Assembly (NCBI GenBank): GCA_017989885.1
Contig: JAGNPA010000171.1
Span: forward strand, 1 to 5,055
Length of the DNA: 5,055 nucleotides
Origin: Aquabacterium sp.
GTDB lineage: Bacteria; Pseudomonadota; Gammaproteobacteria; Burkholderiales; Burkholderiaceae_C
Direction of reading: 5' to 3'
Part shown: positions 1 through 5,055 of the stretch, in pieces
Layout of the letters: each line of letters begins with the position of its first letter
Numbering within the stretch: the first letter of the stretch is position 1
Position numbers and translations under genes: made by a program
Notes under the pieces: model-generated
What the model was told of the DNA's origin: nothing
The model's database searches: none
Seen by the model: only the letters and a program-made list of their open reading frames with translations

Positions 1-1907
1 CGGGTCATGATGACCTCGCCGTGCGTCAGGCGTTGCCGGTTCGCCAGTGCCTCTTCCAGGTTGGCGGCGGTGTAGACCCCTTCCAGCCAGTCGTTCATCA
101 GCGCCTTCAGGCTTGCATCCTGCAAGCGCAACTGATCGGACAAGCGCGGCAGCGTGGTGTGCGTGTTCTGGATGCCTGCTTGCGGCAGGCTGTAGAACGC
201 CAGCTTGGCCGGCGGCGCATCCTGCTCGAAGGCACGCACGGTTTCCACGCGGCCGACTTCCAGTGCCGACAAGCGCTCGCGCAAAGCCGACTCCAGCGCG
301 ATTTCCCAGCCCGGCTCGATGTGCACCTTGCGCCACAGGCCCTGCAAACTGTCCAGCCCGTGCTTGGCCAGCCAGGGCTTGAGCTTGCCTTCGGTCTGCA
401 CCTTCTCCTGCAGGGCGCGCAAGGCCTCCAGGCGCGCCGTCAGCTCGGCCTGCCTGGCCGCCTGGGTCTGGCTTTCGTGTTGCTGTGCCTTGCGGGCCTC
501 GTCCAGCTCGGGCACCTCTTCTGTCAACTCACCCAGCTGGGCTTCCGACAAGGCCAGCTCTTCCTGCACCGCTTCAAGCTGACGCTTCAGGTCCGTCAAG
601 CGGGCCTCATCGGGTGAGCCCAGCGCATGCTTTTCACTGCTCAGGCGCTCGCGGCGCAGCGTGAACTGGCGAGACTGGTCGTCGATGTTGCGCGACTCGG
701 CGGCCAGCAGCTGAATCTGTTGCTGCACCTGGCCGGCCACGCCGCGCTGGGTGTTGGCGCGCTGGGTGGCGCTGCGCACCGCATCTTCAAAGCTGGGCAG
801 GTTGCCGGCCAGCTCTTCCGACTGCGCCGCCAGGATCTCGGCCTGCTCTTCGGCGGCCAACATCTTCTCCGCCAGCTCTTCCAGCTCGAACTCGGCCGCC
901 GAGCGGCGTTCCAGCCACTGCTCGTTCTGCCCTTTCAGCTCGGCCAGGCGTTGTTCGACCTTCTGGCGGCCCTCCACCACATAGCGGATACGCTCTTCCA
1001 GTCGGCTCACCGCCAGATTGGCCTCGGCCAGCTCCCCTTGCGCCAGATGCAGCGCGTCGCTGGCGGCATAGTGGTCTTGCCGCACCTGCTCCAGTTGCGC
1101 CTCCACGCCACGCAGTTCGGCCAGGCGGGCCTCCAGCGCATTGGTCGCCTCGGCCACTGCCAGGCGAATGCGGGTCTCTTCCGTGGCCGCATCGCGGTGC
1201 TTCAAGAACCACAGCTGGTGCAGCTTGAGCGTGCCCTGCTCCTGCAGCGCGTGATAGCGGGTCGCCACCTCGGCCTGCTTCTCCAGCTTGTCGAGGTTGT
1301 TGTTCAGCTCGCGCAGGATGTCTTCCACGCGGGTGAGGTTCTCACGGGTGTCCTTGAGGCGGTTTTCCGTCTCACGGCGGCGTTCCTTGTACTTGGACAC
1401 CCCAGCCGCTTCTTCCAGAAACAGGCGCAGCTCTTCCGGCTTGGATTCGATGATCCGGCTGATGGTGCCCTGGCCGATGATGGCGTAGGCGCGCGGCCCC
1501 AGGCCGGTGCCCAGGAACACGTCCTGCACGTCGCGGCGGCGCACCGGCTGGTTGTTGATGAAGTAGCTGGAGGTGCCGTCCCGCGTCAGCACCCGCTTGA
1601 CGGCAATTTCGGCAAACTGGTTCCACTGCCCACCGGCTCGGGCGTCTTCGTTGCTGAACACCAGCTCCACGCTGGAGCGGCTGGCCGGCTTGCGGTTGCC
1701 CGAACCGTTGAAGATCACGTCCTGCATGGACTCGCCACGCAATTCCGACGCCTTGGACTCGCCCAGCACCCAGCGCACGGCGTCCATGATGTTGGACTTG
1801 CCGCAGCCGTTCGGCCCCACCACGCCCACGAGTTGCCCGGGCAGTTGGAAGTGGGTCGGTTCAGCGAATGACTTGAAGCCAGACAGCTTGATCGAATTCA
1901 GGCGCAT
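1..1907 (-). CDS. smc: Chromosome segregation protein SMC, N-terminal part (cut by left edge)
   Basis: This encodes the bacterial condensin ATPase SMC, which dimerises through its hinge, binds ScpA/ScpB and compacts and separates replicated chromosomes on the nucleoid. 635 residues are visible of a family usually near 1,170. The ATPase head starts MRLNSIKLSGFKSFAEP. It carries Walker A GPNGCGKS at residues 31-38 (Lys37), an arginine-finger position at Arg57 in SELRGES, and the Q-loop region IIGQGTISRIIESKPEE around 143-159 (Gln146). EEAAGVSKYKERRRET (165-180) leads into a long Glu/Leu/Arg/Ala-rich coiled coil to about 508. The hinge begins near 509 with LKPWLAKHGLDSLQGLW and HIEPGWEIALESALRERL and runs off the window. 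The second coiled coil, signature motif and Walker B are outside. ATG at 1907-1905 is the only possible start: an in-frame TAG lies 11 codons upstream (1943-1941) with no ATG, GTG or TTG between. No strong Shine-Dalgarno precedes it. No frameshift was seen. Identification is secure. Confidence 0.97.
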   Translation of the reverse strand, partial: MRLNSIKLSGFKSFAEPTHFQLPGQLVGVVGPNGCGKSNIMDAVRWVLGESKASELRGESMQDVIFNGSGNRKPASRSSVELVFSNEDARAGGQWNQFAEIAVKRVLTRDGTSSYFINNQPVRRRDVQDVFLGTGLGPRAYAIIGQGTISRIIESKPEELRLFLEEAAGVSKYKERRRETENRLKDTRENLTRVEDILRELNNNLDKLEKQAEVATRYHALQEQGTLKLHQLWFLKHRDAATEETRIRLAVAEATNALEARLAELRGVEAQLEQVRQDHYAASDALHLAQGELAEANLAVSRLEERIRYVVEGRQKVEQRLAELKGQNEQWLERRSAAEFELEELAEKMLAAEEQAEILAAQSEELAGNLPSFEDAVRSATQRANTQRGVAGQVQQQIQLLAAESRNIDDQSRQFTLRRERLSSEKHALGSPDEARLTDLKRQLEAVQEELALSEAQLGELTEEVPELDEARKAQQHESQTQAARQAELTARLEALRALQEKVQTEGKLKPWLAKHGLDSLQGLWRKVHIEPGWEIALESALRERLSALEVGRVETVRAFEQDAPPAKLAFYSLPQAGIQNTHTTLPRLSDQLRLQDASLKALMNDWLEGVYTAANLEEALANRQRLTHGEVIMT

Positions 1908-2050
1908 GCTCGGGGCGTTCGCAGGGCAAAAGGTAGACGGCTAAGTCCTTGATTTGCTTGGTAAAAGCCGCTTCGTTACGGGTAAAGACTAACCAAAGAT
2001 GATAACATCGGCGTTTTGCTGGCATCCCATCTACTGCAGAGTTGTTCACC
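1908..2050. promoter_or_regulatory. Divergent smc/queF intergenic region, presumed back-to-back promoters
   Basis: This 143-bp gap lies between the divergent starts of smc and queF, so promoters for both must lie here or inside the genes. It is noticeably more A+T-rich than the flanking coding DNA, especially about 1945-2015. Candidate elements are weak: TATCAT on the minus strand (2004-1999) matches 5 of 6 positions of a sigma-70 -10 box, and GATAAC on the plus strand (2001-2006) matches 4 of 6, but neither has a good -35 at normal spacing. GGTAAA occurs at 1960-1965 and again at 1981-1986, 21 bp apart. No preQ1 riboswitch-like sequence, strong hairpin or Shine-Dalgarno was recognised. Promoter function is inferred from gene orientation, not from a convincing motif. 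Confidence 0.4.
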
Positions 2051-2560
2051 ATGGCCAAGAAAGCCCCCGCCTCCACCGCCCCGACCACCCCAGCCAAGGG
2101 CAAGGCCCTCGAGGTGGGCGAACGCGCCAAGCCGGCCACGCCGCCGTCGGCACCGGCCCGCCACCTGGACGTCTTTCCCAACCCGGCGCCCCAGCGCGAC
2201 TACGTGATCCAGTTCCAGGTGCCCGAGTTCACCTGCTTCTGCCCGCTCACCGGCCAGCCCGACTTCGCGCATTTCACCATCGACTGCATCGCCGACGAGC
2301 TGTGCATCGAACTAAAGAGTTTGAAGATGTACATGTGGAGCTACCGCAATGACGGGGCATTCCACGAAAAGGTCACCAACTCCATCCTCGACGACATGGT
2401 CAAGGCCATCCAGCCTCGCTACCTGCGCATCACGGCCAAGTGGTACGTGCGCGGCGGCATCTACACCAACGTCGTCGTCGAGCACCGCAAGAAGGGCTGG
2501 AAGCCGGCGCCCAAGGTCGACCTGCCCCAGCACAACGCTGAAACCGGCCTGCTGGGCTGA
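2051..2560 (+). CDS. queF: NADPH-dependent 7-cyano-7-deazaguanine (preQ0) reductase QueF, short type
   Basis: QueF reduces the nitrile of preQ0 to the aminomethyl group of preQ1 with two NADPH in the cytosol. preQ1 is the base inserted into GUN-anticodon tRNAs on the way to queuosine. The 169-residue length fits the short single-domain (Bacillus YkvM-like) type rather than the double-length E. coli type. Visible motifs are PEFTCFCPLTGQPDF (58-72), with nucleophile Cys64 and catalytic Asp71; the QueF signature ELKSLKMY (87-94); and GAFHEKVTN (102-110), with His105 and Glu106. RGGIYTNVVVEHR (134-146) follows. Each catalytic residue is 9 positions later than in the Bacillus enzyme, matching an Ala/Pro/Lys-rich N-terminal stretch of about 40 residues that looks disordered. 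ATG at 2051 is preferred over an in-frame TTG at 2042; no strong Shine-Dalgarno helps decide. The residue matching the Bacillus resolving cysteine is Val108. The next gene starts 29 bp downstream. Confidence 0.95.
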   Translation: MAKKAPASTAPTTPAKGKALEVGERAKPATPPSAPARHLDVFPNPAPQRDYVIQFQVPEFTCFCPLTGQPDFAHFTIDCIADELCIELKSLKMYMWSYRNDGAFHEKVTNSILDDMVKAIQPRYLRITAKWYVRGGIYTNVVVEHRKKGWKPAPKVDLPQHNAETGLLG

Positions 2561-2589
2561 GTCGGCGCGGCGGACAAGCAGGCCACGCC

Positions 2590-3249
2590 ATGGACTGGGT
2601 CCTGCCCGCCGGCTTCGAGGCTGCCGTGATGTTCGGCGTGCTGGCCATGGCCTTGTTGTTCAAGCCTTGGCTGCCGCTCACGCACCGCCCTCTGCAAAGC
2701 CCGTGGCTGGCCTGCGTGGCGCTCTTGCCCTTCGTCTGGTGGACCGAGCACCTCCTGCCCAACGGCATGGCCCTGCATGTGACGGGCGCCTGTCTGCTGG
2801 TGCTGATGTTTGGCTGGCCGCTGGCCATGTGGACCTTGCTGCCCATCGCCATGGGCGCCAGCTACATCGAACGGCCTGTGTGGCCTGACCTGGACACCTT
2901 GGCCACCCATGTGGTGTGGATGGGGATGCTGCCCGCCACATTGGCCTTGGGTCTGGGCTTGCTGATTCGGCGCTGGCTGCCGCACCACCTCTTCGTCTAC
3001 ATCCTGGGGCGGGGGTTTTTCACCACGGCGGTGTCGGTGACCCTCAGCGGTGCCCTCGCCCTGGCCTTCGGACACAAGCCCGACACCCTGCGCGGCGACG
3101 AATGGATGCTCGCCTATTGGCTGCTCGGGTGGGGCGAAGCCGTCAGTACGGGGATGTTGACTGCCGTTTTTGTGGCATTTTTGCCTGAATGGCTGCTCAC
3201 TTACTCTGATGGCAGGTACTTACCCGGCGCGTCAAGCAAGGGCAAATGA
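2590..3249 (+). CDS. CbiM-like integral membrane protein (COG3235 type, ECF-transporter permease-like)
   Basis: This 219-residue, very hydrophobic protein has about six membrane segments, near residues 8-27, 37-55, 63-90, 105-126, 131-160 and 172-199. Its pattern resembles proteobacterial COG3235 proteins, usually annotated as energy-coupling-factor permease of the CbiM family. Seen here are LHVTGACLLVLMFGWPLAM (62-80), LFVYILGRGFFTTAVS (134-149), WGEAVSTGM (181-189) and AFLPEWLLTYSDGRYL (196-211). CbiM/NikM proteins bind cobalt or nickel in the inner membrane and work with an ATPase and a T component. No such partner is encoded in the window, and the N-terminus is MDW rather than the metal-binding MHI-type start. 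Substrate and function are therefore unknown. ATG at 2590 gives a full first helix; the upstream ribosome site is weak. The 29-bp gap after queF suggests co-transcription. The family call rests on recalled motifs and is fairly confident; the transport role is inference. Confidence 0.75.
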   Translation: MDWVLPAGFEAAVMFGVLAMALLFKPWLPLTHRPLQSPWLACVALLPFVWWTEHLLPNGMALHVTGACLLVLMFGWPLAMWTLLPIAMGASYIERPVWPDLDTLATHVVWMGMLPATLALGLGLLIRRWLPHHLFVYILGRGFFTTAVSVTLSGALALAFGHKPDTLRGDEWMLAYWLLGWGEAVSTGMLTAVFVAFLPEWLLTYSDGRYLPGASSKGK

Positions 3250-3313
3250 TGTACCTTTCAGGGTGTTGATGGGGCACCTTGTGATGTGACCTGTCGGAGA
3301 TCCAAGCAGCCGC

Positions 3314-4480
3314 ATGAAAGCATTGAACTGGTTCCACGCCTTCTCTGGTCCTTTTTTGGGTCAAGAGACGCGTGTGCGCCGCCACACGCTGCTGGTTCTG
3401 GCTTCCTTGCCCACCTATCTGGCCAGCCTGGGCATGATCTGGCATCTGGTCCACCTGGGTGAGCTCACCACCCCCGTCGCCTGGGGCATCACCCTCGCGA
3501 GCATCGTCACTTTCCTGGTCTTCTGGCTGCCCGTTCGCGCCGGCCTGACGCAGCGCATGAAAGACCCGGTGCTGACTTTCCCCCACGCGCTGGCCACTTT
3601 GTGCCTGTGTGTGACGGCCTACGTCATGCTCGACGAGCACCGCGTCAACGTGCTGGTGCTGATGGCCCAGGTCATTGTGGTGGCCATGCTGCGCCTGCGT
3701 CCCAAACAGGTGCTGGGTCTGGGCGTGGTGGCCACCTTGATGCTGTGCGGCGCCTTTGCCTGGGTCGACTGGCGTGACACCAGCGTGGGCATGCTCACCA
3801 AAGGGGTCACGCACCTGATGGTCGGCGGCGCCAGCCTGCTGCTGCTCTCCCTGGTGGGCAAGTGGGTGAGCGACATCCGCACCGAGATCAGCGAGCAAGC
3901 CAAGGAGCTGCGCAAGACCGTGCTGACCGTTCGACAAATGGCCACCCTCGACCAGTTGACCGGTCTGCTGAACCGCCGCGTCATGCTCGAAGGCCTGGAG
4001 GCGGAGCGCCAACTGGCCGAGCGCCACGGCACACAGTGGTGTGTGGCCTTGATCGACCTCGACCACTTCAAGCAGGTCAACGACCGCCACGGCCACCCCA
4101 CTGGCGACGCGGTGCTGAAAGGCTTTGCCGATCTGGCGCGTCAGCACCTGCGGGCGGTCGATCAGGTGGGGCGTTGGGGCGGCGAAGAGTTCCTGGTGTT
4201 GTTCCCCCAGACACGTCTGAACGAGGCCCACGCCTCGCTGGAGCGCCTGCGCAAGGCCCTGAACGCCTGGCGCTTGCCCGACCACCCCACCTTGCAGATG
4301 AGCTTTTCTGCCGGCCTGGTGCAGGCCGAGCCCGAAGACACCATCGATCAAGTGGTCGAGCGCGCCGACAAGACGATGTACCAGGCCAAGGCCTCCGGGC
4401 GCAATCGCTCGGTCTGGGCCCCTGTGCTGACGCCCAGCCTGTTCGGCAACCCCGTGCCGCCACCGGCCTTCCCCGCCTGA
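3314..4480 (+). CDS. Membrane-bound GGDEF diguanylate cyclase
   Basis: This 388-residue protein is predicted to make cyclic di-GMP from two GTP at the inner membrane, feeding the motile/sessile switch. The N-terminal half has about six membrane helices (near 25-47, 54-74, 90-106, 111-127, 132-150, 165-184) and the motif VRAGLTQRMKDPVL (74-87). A short charged helix (185-208, SDIRTEISEQAKELRK) joins it to the GGDEF domain, which starts DQLTGLLNRR (213-222). The metal-binding segment is DLDHFKQVNDRHGH (248-261), followed by the active-site loop RWGGEEF (287-293). RAVD (280-283) lies exactly five residues before GGEEF, the spacing of the product-inhibition I-site, so the enzyme is predicted active and feedback-controlled. 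No EAL domain is present. A proline-rich tail (369-388) ends the protein. GGAG at 3296-3299 precedes the ATG at a rather long 14-nt spacing. The 64-bp gap after the CbiM-like gene has no obvious terminator or promoter, so read-through from queF is possible. The activating signal is unknown. Confidence 0.95.
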   Translation: MKALNWFHAFSGPFLGQETRVRRHTLLVLASLPTYLASLGMIWHLVHLGELTTPVAWGITLASIVTFLVFWLPVRAGLTQRMKDPVLTFPHALATLCLCVTAYVMLDEHRVNVLVLMAQVIVVAMLRLRPKQVLGLGVVATLMLCGAFAWVDWRDTSVGMLTKGVTHLMVGGASLLLLSLVGKWVSDIRTEISEQAKELRKTVLTVRQMATLDQLTGLLNRRVMLEGLEAERQLAERHGTQWCVALIDLDHFKQVNDRHGHPTGDAVLKGFADLARQHLRAVDQVGRWGGEEFLVLFPQTRLNEAHASLERLRKALNAWRLPDHPTLQMSFSAGLVQAEPEDTIDQVVERADKTMYQAKASGRNRSVWAPVLTPSLFGNPVPPPAFPA

Positions 4481-4484
4481 GGAG
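4481..4484 (+). promoter_or_regulatory. Shine-Dalgarno site of the second GGDEF-type gene
   Basis: GGAG follows immediately after the TGA of the upstream diguanylate cyclase (4478-4480) and sits five bases before the ATG at 4490, ideal spacing. It fixes the start of the downstream gene and is the best ribosome-binding site in the window. Its position against the upstream stop codon suggests translational coupling of the two genes. Confidence 0.7.
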
Positions 4485-4489
4485 TGCAG

Positions 4490-5055
4490 ATGACTGAGTT
4501 GACCGTTGCCGAAAGCGGCCCCGATCGCCTGATGGACGCCCTGCAGCGCAGCGCCCTGGCCATCCTGGGCCCGGATCGTCACACGCGAGGTCACACCAGC
4601 ATCATCTTGCTGTGCGCCGTCATGTATGCCATCTGCTGCGCTGCGGCTGCCCATGCCGCCACGGTCGGCATGATGCTGCCCTTCGGCCCCCAGATCCTGA
4701 CGATCGTCACCTTCCCGGCCCATCTGATTTTCTACGTGCTGGTGCGCAGCGGCGTCACCCGCCATTGGCGTGACCCAGGGTTGATGGTGCTGCAGAACCT
4801 GTATGCCCTGCTGGCCATCTCCTTTGCCTACATCACGCTCGACCCCTCCGAGCGGGGCATGGTGCTGGTGCTCATCGCCCTGGTGATCGTGTTCGGCATG
4901 TACACCCACGCGCCCCGCCTGTCCGTCATGAACGGCGTGCTGGCGATGGTGTTGCTGGGCGCCGCCATGGGGGTGCTCTCCAGCGTCGACCCCACTTACT
5001 ACCCGCCGCAACTGGAGTTGCTGCGCTTTGGCGTGATGCTGGGCAGCCTGCCCGT
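4490..5055 (+). CDS. Paralogous membrane sensor protein, probable second diguanylate cyclase (cut by right edge)
   Basis: The first 188 residues are visible: a 30-35 residue cytoplasmic-looking N-terminus, then hydrophobic helices near 36-58, 66-86, 101-117, 123-138, 145-163 and one starting about 175. It aligns with the membrane half of the upstream diguanylate cyclase. VRSGVTRHWRDPGL (85-98) matches VRAGLTQRMKDPVL (74-87) at identical internal spacing. The stretch from Arg122 to Pro142, including VLVLIALVIVFGM, aligns without gaps with Arg110 to Pro130 of the neighbour. By this homology a GGDEF domain should begin about 15-25 residues beyond the window edge; that is inference, since no catalytic motif is in view. 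The start is set by GGAG at 4481-4484. The gene begins 9 bp after the upstream stop in the same reading frame, so co-transcription is very likely. The signal sensed is unknown. Confidence 0.8.
   Translation, partial: MTELTVAESGPDRLMDALQRSALAILGPDRHTRGHTSIILLCAVMYAICCAAAAHAATVGMMLPFGPQILTIVTFPAHLIFYVLVRSGVTRHWRDPGLMVLQNLYALLAISFAYITLDPSERGMVLVLIALVIVFGMYTHAPRLSVMNGVLAMVLLGAAMGVLSSVDPTYYPPQLELLRFGVMLGSLP

Noticed and set aside
21..617. Plus-strand 198-codon open frame near the left edge
   Set aside because: It is antisense to the SMC coiled coil and hinge, with no motif and no independent ribosome-binding site.
627..1871. Plus-strand 414-codon open frame opposite smc
   Set aside because: It lies wholly antisense to the well-supported SMC frame, has a Leu/Gln/His/Gly-rich composition typical of mirror frames in GC-rich DNA, and shows no recognisable domain.
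1944..2050. preQ1 riboswitch ahead of queF
   Set aside because: I looked for the class I pattern (C-rich hairpin loop followed by an A-rich tail near the ribosome site) and did not find it. Such switches are also uncommon in this group.
3261..3281. GGTG...CACC hairpin as a terminator after the CbiM-like gene
   Set aside because: The stem is only four base pairs with a nine-base loop and no following T-run, too weak to call.
3280..3296. TGTGATGTGAC as a CRP-type operator before the diguanylate cyclase
   Set aside because: Only the left half (TGTGA) matches; no TCACA-like half follows at the required spacing.
3197..5011. Minus-strand 604-codon open frame opposite the two GGDEF-type genes
   Set aside because: Its great length is explained by the codon bias of the opposite strand. 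The translation is His/Gln/Gly-rich low complexity with no family motif, whereas the plus strand encodes an intact GGDEF protein and its paralogue.

Overview
The window looks like chromosomal DNA of a GC-rich betaproteobacterium, most likely Burkholderiales. This rests on the high G+C, the strong G/C third-position bias, the proteobacterial style of the SMC and QueF proteins, and the membrane type of the diguanylate cyclases. It is an inference from sequence character and recalled families, not a database match. There is no sign of mobile elements, CRISPR, tRNA or rRNA, and composition is even throughout.

Layout. Positions 1-1907 on the minus strand encode the N-terminal 635 residues of the chromosome-segregation ATPase SMC: head, first coiled coil and the start of the hinge. 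The rest lies beyond the left edge. A 143-bp divergent intergenic region (1908-2050) separates it from a rightward series of four genes. These are queF (2051-2560; last step of preQ1 synthesis for queuosine tRNA modification), a six-helix CbiM-like membrane protein of the COG3235 type (2590-3249), a membrane-bound GGDEF diguanylate cyclase with an intact active site and I-site (3314-4480), and the start of a second protein (4490 to the right edge) with the same kind of N-terminal membrane domain. The second is very probably another diguanylate cyclase, although its catalytic part is outside the window.

How they fit together. smc and queF are housekeeping genes in a divergent pair. queF and the CbiM-like gene are 29 bp apart and probably co-transcribed, but a shared function is not established. 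The two GGDEF-type genes are a tandem paralogous pair: 9 bp apart, in the same reading frame, with the second ribosome-binding site directly after the first stop codon. They are likely co-expressed and may read related signals through a shared six-helix sensor-like domain.

The points most worth a second look are this tandem pair with its recurring membrane domain, the orphan CbiM-like protein lacking the canonical metal-binding N-terminus beside queF, and the QueF variant lacking the resolving cysteine known from Bacillus. No clearly new multi-gene system is visible.
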